Notes under the pieces: model-generated
The model's input: the letters and a program-made list of their open reading frames with translations, nothing else
Databases searched by the model: none
What the model was told of the DNA's origin: nothing
Shown here: piece after piece, positions 56,673 to 64,000 of the stretch
Layout: every line of letters begins with the position of its first letter
How positions within the stretch are numbered: position 1 is the first letter of the stretch
Source of the DNA: Modestobacter versicolor
GTDB taxonomy: Bacteria > Actinomycetota > Actinomycetes > Mycobacteriales > Geodermatophilaceae
Reading direction: 5' to 3'
Assembly (NCBI RefSeq): GCF_014195485.1
Contig: NZ_JACIBU010000001.1
Span: 1,612,001-1,676,000 of the forward strand
DNA length: 64,000 bases
Translations under genes and position numbers: made by a program

Positions 56673-57044
56673 TCAGCCCGGCGGCCACTGCAGGGCGCGG
56701 CCACCGAGCACGTGCAGATGCACGTGGTGCACGGTCTGACCTGCCTGCGGACCGCTGTTGGCGACCAGCCGGTACCCCGGCTCGGGGCCGGCCTCGGAGG
56801 CCAGTCCCTCCTGGACCGCGACCGCGTGCGCGGCGGCGGCCAGCTCGGCGGTGAGCCCCGGGTCGGCGGCGGCCAGCGCGCCGAGCGTGGCGTGGTGCTC
56901 CTTGGGGATCACCAGCACGTGGGTGGGGGCCTGCGGGTTGATGTCCCGGAAGGCCAGCGTCCGGTCGGTCTCCCGGACGACGTCGGGCGGGACCTCCCCC
57001 GCCACCATCCGGCAGAACAGGCAGTCGCTCGGGCCCTGGGTCAT
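56673..57044 (-). CDS. HIT-family nucleotide-binding protein
   Basis: The 123-residue protein has the HIT motif His107-Val-His109-Leu-His111 and the N-terminal FCRMVAGEVPPDVV segment. HINT-type enzymes hydrolyse aminoacyl- or phosphoramidate-AMP compounds. Its place just upstream of phoH is common in actinobacteria. Confidence 0.93.
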   Translation of the reverse strand: MTQGPSDCLFCRMVAGEVPPDVVRETDRTLAFRDINPQAPTHVLVIPKEHHATLGALAAADPGLTAELAAAAHAVAVQEGLASEAGPEPGYRLVANSGPQAGQTVHHVHLHVLGGRALQWPPG

Positions 57045-57255
57045 GCCGGGACTGTAGGACCCACCCGACTGCCCACCGCGCGGACGCCGCCACCGCTCGC
57101 CGGCCGGGCGGCGGCCGGCCGGGCACCGCTGACCGAGGACCTCGGGTCATCCGTCGCGGGCGCAGCGCCCAGGGGTGGGTGAGGATGGGCGCCGTCCTGC
57201 CGCCCTCACCCCGGAGGTGTCCCGTGTCCGTCCCCCAGCCTCACCCGAGGACGTA

Positions 57256-58212
57256 GTGAGCACCCGTCGCGCCGTCCGGTCGGGTGGCCTCGGAGAACAC
57301 GTGCTCGGCAGGCGGGGCTTCCTCGCCGGCAGCGCCGCCGTGCTGGCCGCCACGCTCGCCGCCTGCGGCCGCTCCTCCCCCGTGTCGTCGTCCGGGGGGT
57401 CGACCGGCTCCTCCGGCGGCCGCGGCACGCTGAGCATCGGCGCCATCCCCGACCAGGACCCCGAGGTCCTGCAGCGGCTCTACGGCACGGTCGCCGGCTC
57501 GATGTCCGCGGCGCTCGACCTGGACGTCGTCTACCAGCCGGTCACCGACTACGGCGCCGCCGTCTCCCTCTTCCGCACCGGCGACCTGGACCTGGTCTGG
57601 TTCGGCGGGCTCACCGGCGTGCAGGCCCGGCTGCAGACCCCCGGTGCCGAGCCGATCGCCCAGCGCGACATCGACGCCGACTTCCACTCCGTGTTCGTCG
57701 TCAACGCCTCCACCGGGCTGGCACCGGCCGACGACCTCACCCCGCTGGCGCCGCTGCGCTTCACCTACGGCAGCGAGACCTCGACGTCGGGCCGGCTGAT
57801 GCCGGCGTACTTCCTGCAGGAGCAGGGCGTCGACCCGCAGGGCTTCCCCGGCGGCCCGTGCTTCTCCGGCTCGCACGACGCGACCCTCGCGCTGGTCGCG
57901 TCGGGCACCTACCTGGCCGGGGTGCTCAACGAGCAGGTGTGGACCTCGCGCACCGCCGACGGATCGGTCGACCCGGCGGTCGTCGAGTACGCCCGGACAC
58001 CGGCGTACCACGACTACCACTGGCTGCTCGGCCCGCAGGCGACCGAGCGGCTCGGGGACGACCTGGCCGGCCGGCTGACCGGGTACTTCACCGGTCTGCC
58101 CGCGGACGACGAGGTCCTGCAGCTGTTCGGCGCCGGCTCCTTCATCGAGACCGAACCCGGCAACTACACGCAGATCGAGGAGATCGGCCGGGCGCTGGGA
58201 CTGGTCAGCTGA
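57256..58212 (+). CDS. PhnD-like substrate-binding lipoprotein of an ABC transporter
   Basis: The 318-residue protein starts at a GTG with GAGG upstream. The N-terminus has a twin-arginine-like RRGFLAG and a lipobox LAAC, so it may leave by Tat and be lipidated. The mature domain resembles PhnD-type phosphonate/phosphite binders: DPEVLQRLYG, YGAAVSLFRTGDLDLVWFGG and YGSETSTSGRLMPAYFLQEQ. It probably binds a phosphorus oxyanion or an organic phosphonate. It is first of a three-gene operon. Confidence 0.85.
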   Translation: MSTRRAVRSGGLGEHVLGRRGFLAGSAAVLAATLAACGRSSPVSSSGGSTGSSGGRGTLSIGAIPDQDPEVLQRLYGTVAGSMSAALDLDVVYQPVTDYGAAVSLFRTGDLDLVWFGGLTGVQARLQTPGAEPIAQRDIDADFHSVFVVNASTGLAPADDLTPLAPLRFTYGSETSTSGRLMPAYFLQEQGVDPQGFPGGPCFSGSHDATLALVASGTYLAGVLNEQVWTSRTADGSVDPAVVEYARTPAYHDYHWLLGPQATERLGDDLAGRLTGYFTGLPADDEVLQLFGAGSFIETEPGNYTQIEEIGRALGLVS

Positions 58213-58955
58213 CCGCGGTCCTCCGGCTGGACGGCGTCGAGGTCCGCTACGGCAGCACCACCGCGCTGGCCGGGGTCGACCTGACCGTCGACGCCGGTGA
58301 GCGGGTGGCGGTCGTCGGCCCGTCCGGTGCCGGCAAGTCGACGCTGCTGGCGCTGGCCAACGGGTCGGTGACCCCGACGGCCGGCTCGGTGCAGGTGTTC
58401 GGGGTGCCAGCCGGCCAGCTGCACGGCCGGGCGCTGCGCCGGCTGCGGGCGCGGGTCGGCACCGTGCACCAGCACCTGGAGCTGGTCGACCAGCTGCGGG
58501 TGGTGCACAACGTCAACGCCGGGCGGCTGTCGCGCTGGCCGGCCTGGCGGGCGGCCTGGTCGCTGGCCCGGCCGCAGGGGCTGCCGGAGGTGCTCGAGGC
58601 GCTCACCCGGGTGGGGTTGGCCGACCGGGTGTTCGACCGCACCGACCAGCTCTCCGGCGGGCAGCAGCAGCGGGTGGCGGTCGCCCGGCTGCTGGTGCAG
58701 CGCCCGGACCTGGTGCTGGCCGACGAGCCCGCCTCGGCCCTGGACCCGCTGCTCGCCGACCGGGTGCTGGGCCTGCTCGCCGAGCCGGCCGCCGACCGGG
58801 GCGGGGCGCTGGTCGCGTCGCTGCACGACCCGGCGCTGGCGCTGCGGCACTGCACCCGGGTGGTCGGCCTGGTCGAAGGCCGGGTGGAGCTGGACGCGCC
58901 CGCCGGTCGGCTGACCCTCGGCGACCTGGCCGACTTCTACGGCGCGCCCCGGTGA
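58209..58955 (+). CDS. PhnC-like ABC transporter ATPase with a CTG start
   Basis: The 248-residue ATPase has Walker A GPSGAGKS, signature LSGGQQQR, Walker B LVLADEPASALD and H-loop SLHDP. No ATG, GTG or TTG lies between the upstream stop and the Walker A region except inside the conserved core. The only start that gives the full first strand is CTG at 58209, which overlaps the binding-protein stop as CTGA. The C-terminus overlaps the permease start as GTGA. It powers the transporter. Confidence 0.85.
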   Translation: MTAVLRLDGVEVRYGSTTALAGVDLTVDAGERVAVVGPSGAGKSTLLALANGSVTPTAGSVQVFGVPAGQLHGRALRRLRARVGTVHQHLELVDQLRVVHNVNAGRLSRWPAWRAAWSLARPQGLPEVLEALTRVGLADRVFDRTDQLSGGQQQRVAVARLLVQRPDLVLADEPASALDPLLADRVLGLLAEPAADRGGALVASLHDPALALRHCTRVVGLVEGRVELDAPAGRLTLGDLADFYGAPR

Positions 58956-60565
58956 CCGCCGTCCTCACCCGGCCGGTCGCGCCCCCGCTGCACCGGGTGC
59001 GGGCGCGCTGGGGCTGGGGGCTGGGTGCGGCCGCCGTGCTCGTCTGGTCGCTGGCCGGTGCCGGGCTGTTCGCCGACGAGGTGGTCAACCCCGCCGGGTC
59101 CGCGCAGTTCGGCCGGTTCGCCTCCGCCGCCCTCTCCCCCGCCCTGGACGGCGACTTCCTCGGGGTGCTCGCCACCTCGGTGCTGGTCACCATCGCCTAC
59201 GCCGCGCTCGGCGCCGCCCTGGCGGTCGCGCTGGGTGCGATCGGTGCGGTCGCCGTCGCCCGGACGACGTGGGGACGGCGCCGCACCGGGTGGACGCTCG
59301 CCCGCGGGGCCCTCGCCGTGCCGCGCGGCCTGCACGAGGCGGTGTGGGGGCTGCTGCTGGTCAACCTGCTCGGGCTGGACCCGTGGGTCGGGGTGCTGGC
59401 GATCGGGATCCCGTACGGCGCGGTGACCGCGAAGGTCTTCGCCGACCTGCTCGACGAGGTGCCCCGGGGCGCGTACACCGCGCTGCTGGCCGCCGGGGCC
59501 GGCCGGGTGCCGGCCGCGCTGTACGGGCTGCTGCCGCCGGCGTCGGGCGGGCTGCTGTCCTACTCGTTCTACCGGCTGGAGTGCGCGGTGCGCTCGGCCG
59601 TCGTGCTCGGCCTGATCGGCGCCGGCGGGCTGGGCTACCAGCTGTCGTTGTCGTTCAGCTCGCTGCGCTGGCCGCAGGTGTGGTCGTGCGTCTACGCGCT
59701 CGCGCTGCTCTGCCTGGTCGCCGAGGTCGCCGGCCGGGCGGTGCGGCGGCGGGTGGCCTCCCCCCGCTCCTCGGGCGGCCGGCTGCGCCGTGACCCGCTG
59801 CTGACCACCGCGGTGGCCGGGACGCTGCTCGGCGTCGCGTGGTCGTGGTGGTACCTGGCGCTGTCCCCGGCGACGCTGGTCGCCGACCGCACCGGCGAGC
59901 AGCTGCGCTACGTGCTCTCGGCCGCCTGGCCGCCCGACACCGACGGCCCGCTGCTGCGGGCGGTCGGCACCGCGGCGGTCGACACGGTGCAGATGTCGGT
60001 GATCGCGATCGCGGTGGCGACGGCGGGCGCGGTGCTGCTGGCCGGGGTGGCGGCGCACCCGCCGGCCGGGGTGGGGTGGGGGCGGCGGCTGACCGGGACC
60101 GCCGTCCGGCTGGCCCTGCTGCTGCTCCGAGCGGTGCCGCCGCCGGTGTGGGCGCTGGTGCTGCTGTTCGTGCTGCGGCCGGGGATCCTGCCCGGCGCGC
60201 TGGCGCTGGGCGTCTACACGCTGGGCGTGCTCGGCCGGCTGGCCGCGGAGGCGACCGAGGAGCTGGACCCCCGGCCGAAGGCGGCGCTGGCCGCGCTGGG
60301 CGCCGGGCCGGTCGCCGGGTGGCTGTACGGCGTGCTGCCGCGGGCGACCGGGCCGGTGCTGGCGTTCGCGCTGTACCGGTGGGAGGTCGCGATCCGGGAC
60401 ACCGTGCTGGTCGGCCTGCTCGGCGCCGGCGGGCTCGGGGCGCTGCTGGCCACCCAGGTGTCCAGGTTCGACTGGGGCGCTGTGACCACGGTGCTGGTCG
60501 CGCTGGTGGTGCTGACCGCGGCGGTCGACCTGGTCAGCGCCCGCGCCCGGGCCGCCCTGCGCTGA
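58952..60565 (+). CDS. Fused PhnE-PhnE-like ABC permease
   Basis: The 537-residue membrane protein holds two homologous permease halves. Each has about six helices and an EAA-type loop (ALLAAGAGRVPAALYGLLPP near 180 and ALAALGAGPVAGWLYGVLPR near 450), and each ends with a GLLGAGGLG-like segment. Most PhnE systems use two separate or identical subunits; here one chain supplies both. It completes the PhnD/PhnC/PhnE-like importer. Phosphonate C-P lyase genes are not in the window. Confidence 0.9.
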   Translation: MTAVLTRPVAPPLHRVRARWGWGLGAAAVLVWSLAGAGLFADEVVNPAGSAQFGRFASAALSPALDGDFLGVLATSVLVTIAYAALGAALAVALGAIGAVAVARTTWGRRRTGWTLARGALAVPRGLHEAVWGLLLVNLLGLDPWVGVLAIGIPYGAVTAKVFADLLDEVPRGAYTALLAAGAGRVPAALYGLLPPASGGLLSYSFYRLECAVRSAVVLGLIGAGGLGYQLSLSFSSLRWPQVWSCVYALALLCLVAEVAGRAVRRRVASPRSSGGRLRRDPLLTTAVAGTLLGVAWSWWYLALSPATLVADRTGEQLRYVLSAAWPPDTDGPLLRAVGTAAVDTVQMSVIAIAVATAGAVLLAGVAAHPPAGVGWGRRLTGTAVRLALLLLRAVPPPVWALVLLFVLRPGILPGALALGVYTLGVLGRLAAEATEELDPRPKAALAALGAGPVAGWLYGVLPRATGPVLAFALYRWEVAIRDTVLVGLLGAGGLGALLATQVSRFDWGAVTTVLVALVVLTAAVDLVSARARAALR

Positions 60566-60591
60566 GCCCGCGCCCGGCCGCCTGCCTCCTG

Positions 60592-60669
60592 CCCGTTGAT
60601 CATGGGGTTCGTGCCGGCCGCCGCGCCGTGGTCCGGCGTGTCGCCGGCAACCCGCCCATGATCAACGGG
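60592..60669. repeat. 15-bp inverted repeat with 48-base spacer between convergent genes
   Basis: CCCGTTGATCATGGG at 60592-60606 and its exact reverse complement at 60655-60669 flank a GC-rich spacer that can itself pair. It lies between the permease stop (60565) and the rsmE stop (60681). It may end transcription from both sides or be a REP-like intergenic repeat. TGATCATGGGG also occurs singly at 7291-7301. Confidence 0.6.
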
Positions 60670-60680
60670 ACCTGAGGCGG

Positions 60681-61430
60681 CTACGCCCAGCGGGTGCGGG
60701 CGGACAGCGCGGCGAGGGCGGCGGCACCGGCGGTCGACGTCCGGAGCACCTCGGCGCCGAGCCGCACCGAGTGGGCGCCGGCCGCGCGGAAGGCGACCAC
60801 CTCGCCGTCCGTGAGCCCGCCCTCGGGCCCGACGATGACGGCGATCGTGCCGCTCTTCGGGACGTCGACCTTGGTGAACGGCTGGCGCGCCTGCTCGTGC
60901 AGCACCAGGGCCAGGTCGACGTCGGCGAGCATGCCGCAGACCTGCCGGGTGCTCATCGGCTCGGTCACCTCGGGCACCCGCGGGCGCCGGGCCTGCTTGC
61001 TCGCCGCGCGCGCGGCCGAGCGCCACTTCGCCAGGCCCTTGTCCACCCGGTCGTCGCGCCACCGGGTGACGCAGCGGGCCGCGGTCCACGGGACGACGCG
61101 GTCGACGCCGAGCTCGGTGGCCAGGTCGACGGCGAGCGGGCCGTGGTCGCCCTTGGGCAGCGCCTGGACCAGCACGAACGTCGGGTCGGGCGCCGGGACG
61201 TCGTGCCGGGTGAGCACCTGCACCTGCATCGCGGAGTCCGCCGCGGCGAGCACCGAGCCGATGACGACCAGCCCCTGCCCGTCGCTGACCCGCACCCGCT
61301 CACCGACGCCCAGCCGCAGCACGTCGACGGCGTGCCGCCCCTCGGCGCCGTCCACGGTCAGCACGTTCCCGGCCGGCACCTCGTCGACCAGGAACAGCGG
61401 CGCGCCGTCGGCCTCGGGTGCCTCGCTCAT
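60681..61430 (-). CDS. rsmE: 16S rRNA m3U1498 methyltransferase RsmE
   Basis: The 249-residue protein has an N-terminal PUA-like region ([21 protein letters not shown]) and a SPOUT methyltransferase domain with the knot sequence [14 protein letters not shown] and [13 protein letters not shown]. It methylates U1498 of 16S rRNA. The ATG overlaps the dnaJ stop by four bases, so it is the last gene of the hrcA-dnaJ-rsmE operon. Confidence 0.95.
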   Translation of the reverse strand: MSEAPEADGAPLFLVDEVPAGNVLTVDGAEGRHAVDVLRLGVGERVRVSDGQGLVVIGSVLAAADSAMQVQVLTRHDVPAPDPTFVLVQALPKGDHGPLAVDLATELGVDRVVPWTAARCVTRWRDDRVDKGLAKWRSAARAASKQARRPRVPEVTEPMSTRQVCGMLADVDLALVLHEQARQPFTKVDVPKSGTIAVIVGPEGGLTDGEVVAFRAAGAHSVRLGAEVLRTSTAGAAALAALSARTRWA

Positions 61431-62563
61431 CGGCCGTTGAACGCGTCGCGGACCCGGGAGAACAGCCCGCCGTGGTTGGCGCTGCCGCCCTCGGTGAGGT
61501 CCTCCCCGCGGAGGGCGGCGAGCTCGCGCAGCAGCTCGGACTGGCGGTCGTCGAGCCGGGTCGGGGTCTGCACGTCGAGGTGGACGACGAGGTTGCCCCG
61601 GCCGGTGCCGCGCAGCCGCGGGGCGCCGTGCGCCCGGAGGGTGAGCACGTTGCCCGACTGGGTGCCCGGCTTGATGGTGATGTCCTCGTTGCCCTCGAGC
61701 GTCTCGAGCTTGAGCGTGGTGCCCAGCGCGGCCGCGGTCATCGGCAGCGTGACCCGGCAGTGCAGGTCCTCGCCGTCGCGGGTGAAGACGTCGTGCGGCC
61801 GCTCGTGCACCTCGACGTAGAGGTCGCCGGCGGGGCCGCCGCCGGGGCCGACCTCGCCGTAGCCGGCCAGCCGGATCCGCATGCCGTCCTCGACGCCGGC
61901 CGGGATCTTGACCGGGATGGTGCGGCGGGCACGGACCCGGCCGTCGCCGGCGCACTGCGGGCACGGGTTGGGGATGACCTGGCCGGTGGCCTGGCAGGTG
62001 GGGCACGGGCGGCTGGCGATGACCTGGCCGAGGAACGAGCGCTGCACGCTCTGCACCTCGCCGCGGCCGCCGCAGGTGGAGCAGGTCTCGGGGTGCGTGC
62101 CCGGCGCCGTCCCGGCCCCGGTGCAGACGTCGCAGAGCACCGCGGTGTCGACGGTGATCTCGGTCGTCGTCCCGAAGACCGTCTCGCTCAGGTCCAGGTC
62201 GACCCGGATCAGCGCGTCCTCGCCCTCGCGGGTGCGGCTGCGCGGCCCGCGGGCACCGGCGCCACCGAAGAAGGCGTCCATGATGTCGCCGAGGCCGCCG
62301 AAGCCGGCGCCGCCGCCGAACGGGCTGCCCGCGCCGGCGCGACCGGTCTCGTACGGGTCACCGCCGAGGTCGATGATCCGCCGCTTCTCCGGGTCGGTCA
62401 GCGCCTCGTAGGCCTTGCTGACCTGCTGGAACTCGTCCTTCGCACCCGGCTCGGGGTTGACGTCGGGGTGCAGGTCGCGGGCCTTCTTGCGGTAGGCGCG
62501 CTTGATGTCGGCGTCGCTGGCCCCGGGCTGGAGGCCCAGCACGCCGTAGTAGTCGGTTGCCAT
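61427..62563 (-). CDS. dnaJ: Chaperone DnaJ
   Basis: The 378-residue protein has the J domain with His-Pro-Asp at 32-34, a Gly/Phe-rich linker, four CxxCxGxG-type zinc repeats ([33 protein letters not shown]) and C-terminal substrate-binding domains. This is the DnaJ2 type that accompanies hrcA in actinobacteria. It lies 15 bases after hrcA. Confidence 0.96.
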   Translation of the reverse strand: MATDYYGVLGLQPGASDADIKRAYRKKARDLHPDVNPEPGAKDEFQQVSKAYEALTDPEKRRIIDLGGDPYETGRAGAGSPFGGGAGFGGLGDIMDAFFGGAGARGPRSRTREGEDALIRVDLDLSETVFGTTTEITVDTAVLCDVCTGAGTAPGTHPETCSTCGGRGEVQSVQRSFLGQVIASRPCPTCQATGQVIPNPCPQCAGDGRVRARRTIPVKIPAGVEDGMRIRLAGYGEVGPGGGPAGDLYVEVHERPHDVFTRDGEDLHCRVTLPMTAAALGTTLKLETLEGNEDITIKPGTQSGNVLTLRAHGAPRLRGTGRGNLVVHLDVQTPTRLDDRQSELLRELAALRGEDLTEGGSANHGGLFSRVRDAFNGR

Positions 62564-62578
62564 GAAGCGTTCTCGTCC

Positions 62579-63601
62579 TCAGCTCTCGGCCAGCAGGTGG
62601 CCGACGTAGCGCGCCACGGCTCGTACCGCGGCGATGTTCCCTGCGTAGTCCATCCGGGTCGGGCCGACCACGCCGAGGCCGCCGAGGGCCTGGTCGCCCG
62701 CGCCGTACCCGACGGAGACGAAGGAGGCGCCGGTGAGCGCCTCGTGCTCGTTCTCCTCGCCGATGCTCACCGTCACGGTGCTCGGCCCCACCTCGGCCAT
62801 CAACCGCAGCACCACGACCTGTTCTTCCAGCGCCTCCAGCAGCGGCCGGACGGTGCCCGGGAAGTCCAGGGCGCTGCCGCGGGCCAGGTTCGCCGTCCCG
62901 CCGATGACCAGCCGGTCCTCCGAGGGCTCGACGAGGGTCTCCAGCAGGGTGGCGCTGACCGCGGCGACCAGCGGGCGCAGCGCCGGCGGGGCGTTGTCGA
63001 CCAGGTCGCCCACCTTGTCGCTGGCCTCGGCCAGCTTGGCCCCGGTGAAGGCGGCGTTGAGCCGGGCGCGCAGGTCGGCGACGGTGTCGGCCTCGGTGTC
63101 GACCGGCACCTCGACGATGCGCTGCTCGACCCGGCCGGTGTCGGTGATGAGCACCATCAGCAGCCGGGACGTCGACAGCGGCACGAGCTCGAGGTGCCGG
63201 ACGGCGCTGCGCGACAGCGTCGGGTACTGGACGACGGCGACCTGCCGGGTCAGCTGGGCGAGCAGCCGGACGCTGCGGCCCAGGACGTCGTGCAGGTCGA
63301 CGGCGCCGTCGAGGAACTTCTCGATCGCTTTGCGCTCGGCGGCGCTCAGGGGCTTGACCGAGTTCAGCCGGTCGACGAAGAAGCGGTAGCCCTTGTCGGT
63401 GGGCACCCGCCCGGCGCTGGTGTGCGGCTGGGTGATGTACCCCTCCTCCTCCAGCACCGCCATGTCGTTGCGGATGGTGGCCGGGCTGACCCCGAGGTCG
63501 TACCGGGCGGCCAGCGCCTTGCTCCCCACCGGGTCGTTGGTGGAGACGTAGTCCTGGACGATCGCCCGCAGCACCCGCAGGCGCCGGTCGTCGTGCGCCA
63601 C
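62579..63601 (-). CDS. hrcA: Heat-inducible transcription repressor HrcA
   Basis: The 340-residue protein has an N-terminal winged helix ([19 protein letters not shown], then [17 protein letters not shown]) and a GAF-like C-terminal domain. The GTG at 63601 is chosen because GGGAGG lies eight bases upstream; another GTG lies 12 bases earlier. HrcA represses its own operon by binding the CIRCE element found 50 bases upstream. Confidence 0.96.
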   Translation of the reverse strand: MAHDDRRLRVLRAIVQDYVSTNDPVGSKALAARYDLGVSPATIRNDMAVLEEEGYITQPHTSAGRVPTDKGYRFFVDRLNSVKPLSAAERKAIEKFLDGAVDLHDVLGRSVRLLAQLTRQVAVVQYPTLSRSAVRHLELVPLSTSRLLMVLITDTGRVEQRIVEVPVDTEADTVADLRARLNAAFTGAKLAEASDKVGDLVDNAPPALRPLVAAVSATLLETLVEPSEDRLVIGGTANLARGSALDFPGTVRPLLEALEEQVVVLRLMAEVGPSTVTVSIGEENEHEALTGASFVSVGYGAGDQALGGLGVVGPTRMDYAGNIAAVRAVARYVGHLLAES

Positions 63602-63650
63602 GGCTGACACCTCCCGTACCGGTCGACGGGCCCGCTCGACTGTGGGTGCC

Positions 63651-63677
63651 TTGGCACTCAGGCGGACCGAGTGCCAG
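63651..63677 (-). promoter_or_regulatory. CIRCE operator for HrcA
   Basis: TTGGCACTC at 63651-63659 and GAGTGCCAG at 63669-63677 form an inverted repeat with a nine-base spacer. This differs from the CIRCE consensus TTAGCACTC-N9-GAGTGCTAA at only three positions. It lies 50 bases upstream of the hrcA start, which predicts heat-induced, HrcA-repressed expression of hrcA-dnaJ-rsmE. Confidence 0.92.
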
Positions 63678-63862
63678 CATACGACCGGACTCCCCCGCCG
63701 TCCTCCGGCTCGCTGACGACCGACGGCGCACGCCTGCGGGGGTCGGCCGCGGTGGAATCGATACCGCCACCCCGGGCGTCGGCGAGGCCCCCGGAATCCC
63801 ACTAGGGTGGTTCGCGTCGACGGGCTCCAGCATCGGGGCCCGGGGAGCGGGAGGACCGGGCC

Positions 63863-64000
63863 CTGATCTTCAAAGCGGTGCGGGACGGACGGCCCTACCC
63901 CGACCACGGCTTCTCCACCCGCGACTGGGCGATGATCCCGCCCCGCCAGATCCGGCTGGACACCCTGGTCACGACCAAGCGCGAGCTCGCCCTCGACGCG
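63863..64000 (+). CDS. Start of a conserved actinobacterial gene, probably with a CTG start (partial)
   Basis: The frame beginning CTG-ATC-TTC encodes [20 protein letters not shown], then [20 protein letters not shown] before the window ends. It resembles the N-terminus of a small conserved actinobacterial protein with a ParB-like fold that often follows hrcA, as I recall. GGGAGGA lies 7-8 bases upstream of CTG at 63863. A GTG at 63878 would cut into the conserved start. It is divergent from hrcA. Confidence 0.6.
   Translation, partial: MIFKAVRDGRPYPDHGFSTRDWAMIPPRQIRLDTLVTTKRELALDA

Noticed and set aside
61418-63607. 729-codon plus-strand frame opposite dnaJ and hrcA
   Set aside because: Mirror frame of two certain genes; composition is an artefact of GC bias.

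Overview
The window is 64 kb of very GC-rich chromosome with actinobacterial gene content: PknB-type Ser/Thr kinases, DUF5313 and DUF2505 proteins, a DinB-type protein, CIRCE/HrcA, a glyS-dusB-dnaG block and an era-recO-uppS block. GTG starts and 4-nt stop/start overlaps are frequent. Gene content and order fit a Geodermatophilaceae-like organism (Geodermatophilus, Blastococcus, Modestobacter). That placement is inference from gene content, not a phylogeny.

Layout. 1-9.4 kb is housekeeping and small unknown genes: the end of an RNase II/R-type gene, a DUF732 protein, a GAF protein, a voltage-independent K+ channel with an RCK domain, a Ser/Thr kinase, a DinB protein and a glutaryl-CoA dehydrogenase-like enzyme. 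9.5-14.9 kb holds a GH13 glucosidase, an SDR + CocE hydrolase pair and a CbbX-type AAA+ ATPase. 14.9-19.9 kb is a tight catabolic cluster of an HSL-family esterase and two Baeyer-Villiger monooxygenases, transcribed divergently from a MarR regulator. A perfect 16-bp palindrome in the shared promoter region overlaps a plausible -10 box. A serine hydrolase follows.

21.59-33.16 kb is a genomic island in the 3' end of tRNA-Asn(GTT). The tRNA 3' part and its hairpin terminator are duplicated at the two ends, and the integrase and excisionase genes beside it are both broken. The cargo looks defence-related: an ABC-ATPase/TOPRIM (OLD-like) protein, an ApeA-like HEPN protein, and a TIR-domain protein with an unrecognised C-terminal half. 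Several unknown genes, repeats and decayed stretches accompany them. This is the most interesting part of the window.

33.3-64 kb is core genome: dnaG, a SanA/YdcF-like protein, dusB, a PknD-like kinase with a beta-propeller sensor, glyS, a chemotaxis receptor, uppS-recO-era, corC-ybeY-phoH, a HIT protein, rsmE-dnaJ-hrcA and the start of the next gene. The usual actinobacterial era...phoH run is interrupted by a UbiA-histidine kinase-response regulator operon and by an AT-richer cutinase gene. A PhnD/PhnC/fused-PhnE-like ABC transporter sits between the HIT gene and rsmE. A CIRCE element lies just upstream of hrcA, so hrcA-dnaJ-rsmE is probably one heat-shock operon.
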